From: Pardosa pseudoannulata
Lineage: Eukaryota; Arthropoda; Arachnida; Araneae; Lycosidae
Direction of reading: 5' to 3'
Assembly (NCBI GenBank): GCA_032207245.1
Contig: CM063502.1
Location: forward strand, 117,333,929 to 117,397,928
Length of the DNA stretch: 64,000 nucleotides
The translations under genes and the position numbers were made by a program. Below the pieces are notes generated by a model. The model worked only from the letters and a program-made list of their open reading frames with translations. It had not been told where the DNA came from and did not search any database. Below are positions 52,346 through 63,120 of this stretch, one piece after another (position 1 is the stretch's first letter; each line of letters opens with the position of its first letter).

Positions 52346-53017
52346 AAAAAATTGGCAGCAGACATTATTTTATACAAACGAACTAAATCTAACTAAAGAC
52401 TGTATCTTTTATATTAATCTACACTTTTTTCTGTATAGCATTATTGTTTCCTTATCTGAATTCTAATATAGGACGAAGTTTGTCGTCGTTTGAATAACGG
52501 TTTACAGAATAAAAAACATGCCAAAACATTTAAAATACCGTAAGCGTTTTCCGTTGAGATCGCTAGCTGATTAGTCATGTCATAATACAGAAACAAAATT
52601 CCATCTTAAAAAAAATCAACCAATTAGCAACACAAGTCTAGTTATCGTCCTTTCACAAGCGGTTATATATGTTTAAATCAGTTGTAATCATAAAAGTACA
52701 TTGTAGAACATAAAATGTTGATTTTTCCTTTATCGTCAAAGTCTTTATTTTGATAACATTCTAAAATAAGAATCATTTAAATTCAGTCTAGTTTCATATT
52801 TAGAGTCTACAAGTGAAAGAAGTTTTCAAAGGTTTCACTGGAGTGTTTTCCTGGTACAACTTGTCATACCATGTAGATCTCTAGGAGGAAATAGTTTTTA
52901 AAACAGCATTGGAAGAGAGATAAATTGCACTAAATGCAAAGTAGAATTATATCACGAAAGATAAAAAAAAAACTAATTTTCTTCATCATAAAATGACGAA
53001 TCTACTGATAGAAATCT
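52346..53017. other. AT-rich intergenic DNA, nothing recognised
   Basis: No element was recognised. Confidence 0.5.
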
Positions 53018-54334
53018 GTGTGATTTTTAAAAATGTTTCCACACTTTAACGATATCACATATAGGGATATTTTTAAATGCTCAAACTAGAAATATGTAGT
53101 TTTAATATTATACAAAGTGTAATTAGACAGTTACCTCCTAAAAATAGAGGATAATATCCATGAGGATCAGTTACGGTATTCAATAAATTGTAGTATGTCA
53201 CGAAGTTACTGATCTCATATCTATAAATAGGCATGTCACTACAATTCTTGTTTAATTTGGTTTAAATGTGTTGGTTAGAAATTGCATTTATATTCTTTAA
53301 TGTTAAATACTGTTCATGTATAGCAAACCCACTTATAACAACATTTCGATTGTAAATATATCTAAATTTTTACGAAATTCTTTTTAAAATTGGCTTGAGC
53401 CTTACATTATCTTTTTTTAATCAATGTACTATGATATTCCTGATTATGTTAGTAGTTTGTAAAACACTAACAGTTATGGGTGATGCATTTATTATTGACT
53501 AGTGTGATTTTTAAAAATATGTTTCCACGCTTTAACGATATCACATATCGGGGTATTTTTAAACGCTCAAACTAGAAATACATAATTTGAATGTTATACA
53601 AAGTGTAATTAGACGGTTACCTCCTAAAAATAGAGGATAATATCCCAGAGGATCAGTTACGGTATCCAATAAATTGTTAGTATGTCACGAAGTTACTGAT
53701 TACAATTCTATAAATAGACATGTCACTAAAATTCTTGTTTTATTTACTTTAACCCCTTAACATGCAGGCTCGAGTTAACTCGAGCACGCTAAACTGGCCA
53801 AACTGTACATACTCAAAATAATTCGAGCGGCGTTGTACTTTATGTTGCTATAATTTTTCACACTCGAATGCAATCGAAAATTGAAAATAACAATATAAAA
53901 GCAAAAAAAACAATCGTTTTATTGATATTTATCATTTACATATTATTATAAGCTATAACACTTATTTATTCAAGTATAAAATATATTTTTTTTTCTAAAT
54001 TCCACGTTCTAAATTGTGTTTTTTAATTTAAAAAAAATTGATTTTGTTTGGCCGACTTTTTTAAAAAAAAAAAAACTGTGCATTAATGGGTTAAATGTTT
54101 TGGTTAGAAATTGCATTTATATTCTTTGATGTTAAATACTGTTCATGCACAGCAAACCCACTTATAATAACAACATTTCGATTGTAAATATATCTAAATT
54201 TTTAAGAAATTCTTTTTCAACCAGCTTGAAGCCTTACAATATCTTTTTTTTATAATCAATGTACTATGATATTCCTAATTACGTTAGTAGTTTGTTAAAG
54301 ACTAACAGTTATGGGGGATGTATTTATTATTCAA
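53018..54334. repeat. 494-bp tandem duplication, second copy interrupted
   Basis: Copy A is 53018-53511 and copy B 53512-54334. Shared blocks: 'gtgtgatttttaaaaat', 'ttaacgatatcacatat', 'cctcctaaaaatagaggata', 'ggatcagttacggtat', 'tggttagaaattgcattta' and 'ctaacagttatggg'. Copy B is longer because a piggyBac-type element and one TTAA (342 bp together) were added at 53749-54094; without them it is about 481 bp. Confidence 0.95.
53753..54090 (+). mobile_element. Short piggyBac-type MITE (338 bp)
   Basis: TTAA at 53749-53752 and 54091-54094 flank ends CCCCTTAACATGCAGGCTCG (left) and, in complement, CCCATTAATGCACAG (right). Copy A of the tandem duplication reads 'ggtttaaatgtgttgg' at the corresponding site and is the unoccupied target with a single TTAA. 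The terminal ~90 bp on each side match the ends of 7975-8516 in the opposite orientation, including 'cgaggcgttgtact'-like and 'aaaaattgattttg' blocks, but the transposase remnant is missing. Confidence 0.88.
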
Positions 54335-54982
<648 letters not shown>

Positions 54983-55743
54983 ATTAAAAAACCAAATACT
55001 TATCAGTAAAATGTTCCTAAAAGATACTTATCGTGATTTAATTTGTCACGAGAATATATTTTTGAGGAGCATTGCTGTAAAACATTAGGCATTTAAAATT
55101 AACATTAAGGCATTTGAATGAATCCAGAAATAATTGATATCCTCATGTGAACGACCTTAACATAAACAAAGTTAACCTGTTAACCTTCAAATAAAACGTA
55201 ATTTTAAAAAGATAACCATTAAAAGCAATCAATTTTACCGATTTCAATTGTTGCTGCAGATTTATTGACTGAATCTTAAATGGTAACTTAAGTTCTCTTT
55301 CAAAGTCTGCTTATATACAAAACAGTAAACAAATGAAATAAAAGAAGCAAATACTGAGGCTTAGATATTATCAATAAAATACATTTTCAACCAATAGTTA
55401 ATTAGAAGGGCTTATATTTATAAATTTTCAATAGTTAATAAACATATTTATGCTGTCAGTCTACTGAAATACTAGCTTCCAAAGGGGTATCCAAAGAGAA
55501 ATTCCTCCTGCAAACCGAAAATGAATCCATGACTATTGTTTTAATATTTATATCAGAATCTCACAATGCATAGATTTCTATTAAATTACCTCGTTCAGCC
55601 TATTAACTATTTTCATTTTTTAAGACATTTTTCCATTACATTTTTCATCCATATTCTCATTGGTTAAATATTTGCTAAACCATTAAAGAAAACTTCAAAA
55701 GAAATTTGAAATAATGGTAAAATACTTTAATACCTAAGTTAAA
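54983..55743. other. AT-rich intergenic DNA, nothing recognised
   Basis: No element was recognised. Confidence 0.5.
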
Positions 55744-56530
55744 GCTACGGTACGTTAGTAGGCAAAGGCAACGCTCTCGTAACTGGAGAGTTGCAGGTTA
55801 GGAGCCCGAGCGGGACTAAGATCCACCGAATTCGTTAACCCTTTAAAAAACGGTGGTTTCATAGTGAAACTACCTATTATCATTTTTTTACTTCTTTTGA
55901 ATATATAATAATGATTTTTCCGATGTTTTTGACACTTCAAACTATTAATGAATGGTAACACTACCCACAATCTATTTTTCTTTTTAAAATATACTTGTTT
56001 AAACTGGGTAAAAAGAATCAGATTTTTGATTTCCCTACGTCACGACCTCAAATAAATATGCCCAAAACACTACTTATAAATAGTTTAGCTATATATCTGT
56101 TACATCACTTTAATGATAATTACCCAGTGTTCTTTAAATATTATTTAAATTTTAAGAGTGCATTATTTTCGAGTTGTACAATAGTTGAGAGTGTTTTGTT
56201 TAGAGTGTATTATTTTCGAGCTGTACACAGTTAAAACCCACCACCCTACCAAAAATATTTTAATATTAATATTTTGTTATAATTTTCACACATTTCACAT
56301 ATGTAAGGTTCATAGGTAACATTTATAACCTAATTCCCTTACATCCCAAAGAACTTTCAGTAGTGACCTTTAAAGGGTTAATGGTGACTGGGGCACGCAA
56401 AATATGTTCTCCAGGTTCTCTATCAATTACTGTGGTGGTGTCAGCCAAACCTATACGTCATCTGCTTGGTCTCTGCTTCAAAATTACCCACTTGCACAAA
56501 AGTCGTACTTTCACCCTAGAGGTGTTCGTT
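55744..56530 (+). mobile_element. tRNA-derived SINE (family 2), split by an insertion
   Basis: The head lies at 55744-55838 ('taggcaaaggcaacgctctc', 'gtaactggagagttgcaggt') and the body resumes at 56378 ('tggtgactggggcacgcaaa', 'atatgttct', 'tcatctgcttggtc'). Across the join the order matches the uninterrupted copy at 62480-62825, where 'tgttcattaaaggtgactag' corresponds to 'attcg-TTAA-tggtgactgg'. The 3' part is diverged after about 56500. Confidence 0.8.
55839..56377. mobile_element. piggyBac-type MITE inside a SINE (539 bp)
   Basis: TTAA at 55835-55838 and 56378-56381 flank ends that both begin CCCTTTAAA (9 bp identical as inverted repeats). A TTAA target with ends starting CCC is diagnostic of the piggyBac group. 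It is a different family from the elements at 7975, 34753 and 53753. No transposase remnant was recognised. A short internal direct repeat, 'gtgtattattttcgagctgt' against 'gtgcattattttcgagttgt', lies near 56155-56225. Confidence 0.82.
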
Positions 56531-57189
56531 AATAAGAAAGGCGCACCAATTTACCTTAAAAAGAGTAGCGTATGACTCAATCGGGCTTGGTTTGACCAAG
56601 TGACATCAGAAACAACAATAGATAAGTTAGAAAAAATGTTCATCATTCATTTAAAAACAATTTTTAATTTAAAATTTTCCCAAGTAAGTATTAGAGTTAT
56701 TGGTCTGATAGCACAAAGTGAATCTTTCACACACCCCCAATTCTCTTACTACTGGATTAAAGTTAAGTCGTTTATTCCATTATACAATAATTTTTCAATC
56801 AGTTTAATATTTGTGGTAGACTTTTTAAAAATGAAAATGTGTCCAATTAATAACTGTCGATTAGCTTGTTAATTATTTTCTATTTTTAAAGTGTTTTTGC
56901 CTTATTTTTTTATTTCCCGTTCTATTATGTTTAATATTTGCTAAACCCTCAAAGAACATTGAATACAAAATCTGAAAAAATGCAAAATAATACTAATAGT
57001 TAACTTGCAAAAAATATTTTTCCTCTTTTGTTTAATAAGGAATTTTAGTTTAAACATGCATTAGAATTACCATTCCGACAGCAGAAATTGTTTGATATCT
57101 AAATCTTACAGCCTACAAATATCTTATTGTTTTATCACAGTTAAGTCATTTATTCCAACATGTTACAATTAATCAAATTACTTGAATGA
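56531..57189. other. AT-rich intergenic DNA, nothing recognised
   Basis: The 90-codon frame at 56600-56872 has no recognisable domain and begins near the SINE end. Confidence 0.5.
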
Positions 57190-57625
57190 TTCAACATTCA
57201 TTTTTAGTATTCATTACGTAAACTAGTGAACCAAAGCAGTATGAAAAAAACAATGGCTATCACAACAATCCCACTGTTCCTCAGACGTGCTTCTCGGTTA
57301 ATCCAGTGCAAAGTGTGAGGGAATCCACGGAACATGAATTTGGAGAAAAGCGAGAAAGTTTGATTCTTTTGATGCGAAACGTGTGATCTACAGGCTGAGA
57401 CTAATGACCTATTTCTAGTCTTCCTTCCCAAGTTTAAAATCCTCGGTCATAGACTTGTGACGCTAGAAATCAGTCGATCGCTAAGCCTCAGGAAAGTGTG
57501 TATTCTGACAAGTGATTCGCCGGTGGAGGTCCGTGGAATTACTAACCAACAGTTAGATCTTACTTCGGGAATTTTGCATCGTAAATAATGTTTACGCTTG
57601 GTTTCCCTTAGGAAAAAATGTCGTA
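57190..57625. other. G/C-enriched islet with a donor-like site, unidentified
   Basis: About 57240-57600 is clearly less AT-rich than its surroundings. On the plus strand it ends 'ggaaaaaatgtc' followed by GTAAGTAC (57623), a strong 5' splice-site sequence just after an ATG (57618). On the minus strand a 75-codon stretch (57204-57431) ends with a hydrophobic segment (GIVVIAIVFFILLWF) but has no ATG, and a stop lies 10 codons upstream of its first TTG. Either strand could carry an exon; neither is proven. Confidence 0.25.
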
Positions 57626-59523
57626 AGTACTTTTTTATTGTTTAAGATAAGGATTAAGACATTTTTAACATAGATAATGTATATAAGTACACTGAGATAC
57701 TAAAGCAACTGAGGTAATACTATTTCAGTAAGTCTCAATTTTGTCTGTCATCAAAAAACATATTAAGGAATAACTTTTCCTTCCACTGAATACCTTGTTT
57801 TCCTATCTATTTGAAATCCTTATTTTTTTATCTTTACTACGTTGTTTACACTTTTAAATCTATAACGCAAAGCATGCATTATATTTTCTTCTTCAATGTG
57901 TTGTCGCATAGTCATCCAAACTTATTTAACATTTTTTTTTCTAGATTTCATTTTTAAAATAATATTATGCTGCATTAATAATTATTCGCATGCGGTAACT
58001 TTTTTTAAACTTTTTAAAGAATACTTGAAATGGTTACTTTATAAAATATTTTCTAAGTATATTATACAAGAATAAATACATAATGATTTCTATTAATAAA
58101 TTCGGAAGAAATTCAACTGTTTTAAATTTATTAATTAATATTTATTATCATTATTTATTTTAAATGATTTCCTTTTGAAGTAAATCTTGTAATTATAATA
58201 TTCCGAACTCCAATACAGTTTCTCTACATGAATCAGTTGTATAAAGGAAAAGCACTCAAAAAACAGTGTATTTAGCTCACAGTGTTTTAAGTTTTCATTC
58301 TAAACCGATATGAAGTGATATTTTAAGAACGCATTCTTTTTTTTTATTACGATTATTAGGTTAAAAAAAATAAATGTACAGACATAAAGTTTAACCAATT
58401 TAAAGTATTTTTGTTAGAGTTTCTTTTCAATAATTTAAAGTTTTCTATTTTTAAAATAAAGGAACAAATTGCTGATACCTTTAACGGGTTCTGTGTGAAT
58501 TACCCGTGTTAGTCATTTTCAATTGCTGATTCCTCTATTTAAATATTGGATTTATTAAATTGGTTCGTTTGTCTTAGATGAACACTCTCTGTTTGAAACA
58601 GCATTTTTTCATCTTAATTTAAGAATAATAAATTGGGCATTTATAATTCCAAAACCCAAATAAAATATTATCGTGAATATTAAAGCCAAATTACTTAAGA
58701 GTAATTATTAAATTCAAATTCAAGTGCAATAAAATTGGATGCAATAAAATTGGATTTGCATCTTGAGTAATGTTCATTAAATACTAAAAATGATGCAACT
58801 TTTGCATTGTTTATTAGATATTGATGACTTAAAGAAAATATTCGTGTAGTATGTTACAAAGAACTCTTAAAGAGATCATATGTTTTCAATTTTCAAAATT
58901 TTCCTATTCTTTCTCATAATGAAAATTTCAGTTTACATGGTATGATATTTATTACTTTTAATTCCCAACAAACGGTGAATTCCTGTTCTCTTAATTCTTT
59001 AAGCATTCTTTTGCGGTTTATCTTCTTGTCCACGGTGTAAAATTTGAAATACATCATTTCATTTCAAAAGGTAAATTAATTTCTTTTATTACTTCGTATA
59101 TTAATTAAGAGATTTAGAAATACTTTACTGAAACAGCTTTAACAAATTTACTTCACAGTTAAAATTACTGACATAAAAATAAAACAATGATAAAGTAAAT
59201 AAAGAAATATAATTAAAATAGACCAAATGTACTCCTATTATAGTTCCAAATGTACTCCTTTGAAGTAGTATTTCCATTTTATAAGCATAAAAAAAATTAG
59301 TTTAGATATATTTTAAAATTTTCTTTTTCTGTAAATCTTCAGAATAATATGCAGTCTGAGCCCTTCACTCAGAATATATGTTACTCTGAAGGTGGTGTTC
59401 TTACAGAGAAAAAACATGAAACTGGATAATAACAAAGATGAATTATTAAAAATTAAATTAAGCACAACTTTAAGCCAGTAAATGTAATTTAAAATAATGA
59501 ATAGTATATATTCATTAGCAATA
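57626..59523. other. AT-rich intergenic DNA, nothing recognised
   Basis: No repeat partner or coding-like segment was recognised. Confidence 0.5.
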
Positions 59524-59525
59524 TA

Positions 59526-60259
59526 CAGGGTGTCTATAAAAGAACTCCGGGGTTTTAAAAATTCATATCTCACTAACTATGAAAGATAGCAAAATTTAGT
59601 CGATTTCTCTGAAAAGAGTAGCTCAAAAAGTTTTACTCATGTCATTTGGGAATGTTTGTATGAACTATTGGCTGCGCTGCAGGGCGTTGACCTTGAAATG
59701 ACGTCGCGAAATTTGAAATGATGTCGATTCCGCAACAAAAGGCTCAATGTGTTATTTGGCTCATAGAAACGAAGTCTGTAGTTACCGTACAAAGAAACTT
59801 TCGACGTAACTATGGTGTTAACCCGCCTTCTGACAAAACCATTCGTCAATGGTTCAGTGCATTTAAGGAAACAGGGAATGTTTTGAAGCAAAAGTCGCCG
59901 GGTAGGCCGAGTGTGTCTCAAGAGAAAGTGGACAGAACTCCGTTGGATTTTTTCTTCTGGGGGCATATCCAGAATCTTGTGTATGCAGAGAAAATTCGTG
60001 ATGTTCAACATCTCAGGGAACGAATAGTCAATTGTGTGGCAACCGTCGCACCAGACATGCTCGCCAGGACATGGGAAGAGGTAGAATACCGTTTAGACTT
60101 CTGCCGTGCCACTAACGGGGCTCATATAGAACTTTACTAAGTGTTAAAAAAAACTTGAAAATGTAAGCTTGCCAGTCATATATAAAACATGTATGTATGT
60201 CTTTTATTTCATTAAAATATTTTGCCTCAAAACCCCGGAGTTCTTTTATAGACACCCTG
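59526..60259 (+). mobile_element. Mariner-superfamily deletion derivative with perfect ends (734 bp)
   Basis: Terminal inverted repeats are perfect over 31 bp (59526-59556 and 60229-60259), beginning CAGGGTGTCTATAAAAGAAC. TA duplications lie at 59524-59525 and 60260-60261. Both ends would still be recognised by a matching transposase. The internal gene has lost its catalytic core but keeps an uninterrupted reading frame. Perfect ends and an open frame suggest a young insertion or recent selection. Confidence 0.97.
59718..60140 (+). CDS. Truncated transposase: DNA-binding domain joined to C-terminus (140 aa)
   Basis: ATG at 59718 with a second ATG in the next codon. Residues ~3-55 match the N-terminal helix-turn-helix of mariner-superfamily transposases of the DUF4817 type (IPQQKAQCVIWLIETKSVV, then SDKTIRQWFSAFKETGNVL), followed by a GRP motif (KSPGRPS, 59-65). 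The sequence then passes directly from QEKVDR (residue 73) to TPLDFFFWGHIQNLVY and a normal-looking C-terminal region to HIELY. In full-length relatives these parts are separated by a second helical region and most of the catalytic domain, including the first two acidic residues. Only the last (the D in TPLD) is kept here. The deletion preserves the frame, with the junction near 59936. The product should bind the element's own ends but cannot cut DNA, and resembles in principle the KP-type repressors of P elements. That role is inferred. It may also be a chance leftover. Confidence 0.8.
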   Translation: MMSIPQQKAQCVIWLIETKSVVTVQRNFRRNYGVNPPSDKTIRQWFSAFKETGNVLKQKSPGRPSVSQEKVDRTPLDFFFWGHIQNLVYAEKIRDVQHLRERIVNCVATVAPDMLARTWEEVEYRLDFCRATNGAHIELY

Positions 60260-60261
60260 TA

Positions 60262-60825
60262 TTTTTTGCATATGCTATACGAAAAAAATTTTCTAAAATA
60301 ATTTAGATATTAGGCTATAAATATCTTTATTAATTCAAATATTAAGCCATAAATACCTTTAACATTTTTTAAATAAATAGAAAATAACTTAACCATAAAA
60401 AGCAAACGATATAAATATATTTTTCCACTATTATTGGAATAATTTTCTATTTATAAGAGTCTGGAATAATATTTATTTAAAAAAGTTTAATTTTAATCTA
60501 AAAAATTATAAAAAATTAAATATAAATATGCATACGTAACATGCAAAAGTAACAACAAATTCTGTCCCTTTTTTTGGCCAATTGCTTTAATGACTAGCCG
60601 AAAGCTAAACCGACTCCACTTAGCAACTCATTATAATGCCTTACTTGCACTATTTTAAGATATATCGACATTCAGCAAAAAACGGGTTGGAAGAAATTCT
60701 TTCCAAATGGCCCAAATGAACCTGAACCTTTCATATGTCAGCTGTTTTTGACGACTAGAGCACAGTGTTCATTAAGCCGCAGGGGTTCAGGAAAAAAAAG
60801 GGGGACATAATCCAGAAAGAAGGTA
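60262..60825. other. AT-rich intergenic DNA, nothing recognised
   Basis: 60590-60800 is less AT-rich; no frame or element end was found in it. Confidence 0.5.
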
Positions 60826-61584
60826 ATTAAACTTTCTCACCTGGAAAAGTAGGACTTATCACATTAAAAGTAAGGATGGGACAACAGTCAAGAAAATGTA
60901 ATAGTAGGAACTCAGCAGAGTAAAAGTATTTATTAAAATTTGCTTCTTATCCAGGAGTTATTGTTATAGAATCCCCGTTATTTCAGTCTTTATTTATTTT
61001 TAATATATGCTCTTCCTTCTTGGAGCAAGCATGTATTTATAAACGAACTTAGTAAATTAGGTGACGTTTCGATGTTTAGCAGGGGTGTGGCGATCGAACC
61101 GTCTGTTTAGACGTCTGTGAGCCTCGGGGTGGTATGTTAGCATTTGAATTTAGTTAGAAACACGTGCGGTAATATCTTATCTCTATCAGCACTTGGTAGC
61201 TCTAACCACTTAAACTGAACCAGGGAATCAATTAAAAAGGAACTTTAGCCCTTTAAAAGTTGGGCCCAGTTTTGTCTACAACCCATTGTCTATTCTGATA
61301 TGGTTAGACCTGTGTGTGTGTGTTTTTTAATATGAAAAAAAAATGTAAAATGCTCTTATTTCTGAGGAATAAGAAATCTTGATGAAAATGAAACAACAGG
61401 AACAGCAATCTAAATAATGCAAAAGGAAAATAAAATACTCAAAACATTTTTCTGGTGAAAAGTTTTGGAAAGTTTTAATGCTTAAGGAGTTAAGAGATTT
61501 TAATTTTGACATATTTTGAAACTAAATCTAAATTGACAGACATAATGGCAGCAATGTTTTCAGTTAGAATAAGTTATAGTTCGT

Positions 61585-61628
61585 GCTTGTAGCTTTAGTC
61601 AATAAGCATGTTGACTAAAGCTACAAGC
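61585..61628. repeat. Perfect 18-bp inverted repeat (hairpin, 8-nt loop)
   Basis: GCTTGTAGCTTTAGTCAA (61585-61602) is followed after 'taagcatg' by its exact complement (61611-61628). It lies exactly at the join of the two internal duplicates. The second duplicate ends with the same 'gcttgtagctttagtca' but without the inverted arm. Confidence 0.9.
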
Positions 61629-62479
61629 TTAGTTAGTTTTGTTAGTTTACTCGAAACATTTTTCTGGGGAAAAGTTTTGGAAAATTTTAACGCTTAAGAA
61701 GTTAAGAAATTTTAATTTTTACATATTTTGAAACTAAATCTAAATTGCTAGGCAGAATGGCAGCAATGTTTTAAGTTAGAATAAGTTATAGTTCATGCTT
61801 GTAGCTTTAGTCACATATTTCTCTAATTGAAGTAAATAGTTATACTGCTATAACTAATTACACTTCCTCATCTGGGAAAATATGACTTCCGAAGCTAAAG
61901 TAAGGATGGAATCAGACAAGAGCATATAATAACAGGAACTCAGGAGGTTAAAGGTATTCATTAAAATTTGCTTCTTATCCAGGAGCAATTGCTGTAGAGT
62001 TCCCGTTATTTCAATTTTTATTTATATTTTAAATATGCTCTTCCTTATTGATGTAAGAATGTATTTATAGACGGACTTGGTAAATTAGGTGGCTTTTGAC
62101 GTTTAGTACGGGTGTGGCAATCGAACCGTCTATTTAGTAGTCCATGAGCCTCAGGGTGATACGTTATCCTTTAAATGTATCTGGTTAGAAATTCATGTTG
62201 TAAAATCATGTCACTTTCAACATTTAATAGTTTATTAGCTTAGACTGTACCAGAAAATGACTGAAAAAGAACTTTAAAAAGGTTATTAATTCCATACATG
62301 TTTCAAAACTAAAACTAGAATGCTATGGTTAAGACTGATACTATTTTAAGCTGTAATATGATATATTTTATGTTCGTACTCTTAGTCACATATTTATCTA
62401 ACAGAAGAAATGGGTGACTCACTTTAACTAATCAAATTTCCAATGAAGTGTGGAAGATCAATCAATCTTTCTCACCCCG

Positions 62480-62825
62480 AACCGCAGTAACTCAGTCGGC
62501 AAAGGCCGCAATCTCGTAACTGGAATGTTGCGGATTCTGGTCTTGAGCCGGCTAAACATCATTAGTGTTCATTAAAGGTGACTAGGACTCAAAATATGTT
62601 CGTGATCCCAATGTCCTCCAAGTTCTCAAACCCTATCTCTGAGGGTGGCAGGTCAAGCCTGGGGGTCATCTGCTTGGTCAGTGCTTCTAAATTACGAGGA
62701 CCTATCGGGGACAATGTTACTCGAGTCCGTAGAATTCTGTGCTCTGTGGGTGGTACTAAATGAGTAACAGGTTCGCAGCTTTGCTTGGCATGTCTGTCTG
62801 TAATTGCCAGCTGCATTACAAAAAA
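62480..62825 (+). mobile_element. tRNA-derived SINE (family 2), uninterrupted copy
   Basis: tRNA-like head 'gcagtaactcagtcggcaaa' with A-box character and a degraded B box ('cggattctggtcttgagcc'). The body carries 'ctcaaaatatgttcgtgatc', 'gggggtcatctgcttggtca' and 'gcttctaaattacgaggac'. It ends near 'ctgcattacaaaaaac'. It serves as the uninterrupted reference for the split copy at 55.7-56.5 kb. The 61-, 81- and 89-codon frames through it are not genes. Confidence 0.85.
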
Positions 62826-63120
62826 CTTTTTCACCCTTCATCCCAGTGTTTAAACGCTTAAAAGAACCAAATATTGAAAGCTTCAGGATTTTTAAAAGAA
62901 ACGTGTAATTAAACTTTCTCACCTGGATGTACCCTATTAAATGTAAGAATAGAATCATCATAAAGGAAACCAGGGAATAAAAGAAAAGTACTTTAAAATT
63001 TCAATTTCTTATATTTCGAAACTAAAACTAAATTACTTTGCATAAGACCTGCACTATTATTATTCTTAAATATAATTTATCTTTGCAGTTTTAATTACTT
63101 ATTGCTCTAATTCAAAAAAT

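Larger units (their letters stand above)
60826..63120. repeat. Diverged ~1-kb tandem repeat, two full and one partial copy
   Basis: 'actttctcacctgg' starts copies near 60830, 61862 ('acttcctcatctgg') and 62922. Copies 1 and 2 share 'atttgcttcttatccaggag', 'ttcccgttatttca', 'atatgctcttcctt', 'gggtgtggc..tcgaaccgtct' and 'gagcctc.gggtg'. The piece with 'atcgaaccgtct' is an antisense B-box-like motif (GGTTCGAT) and may derive from a SINE. Copy 1 contains an internal ~225-bp duplication (61440-61605 and 61648-61815), and copy 2 is interrupted by the SINE at 62480-62825. Confidence 0.75.

Noticed and set aside
57204..57431. 75-codon minus-strand frame with hydrophobic C-terminal segment as a small membrane protein
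   Set aside because: It begins at TTG, has no ATG, and meets a stop 10 codons upstream of the TTG; without a confirmed splice acceptor it cannot be called a gene.
59637..60011. 124-codon minus-strand frame
   Set aside because: Antisense shadow of the truncated mariner-superfamily transposase, which has the recognisable domains.
62578..62961. Three frames around 62.6-62.9 kb
   Set aside because: They lie in a tRNA-derived SINE whose relatives at 40.5 and 56.4 kb do not conserve these frames.
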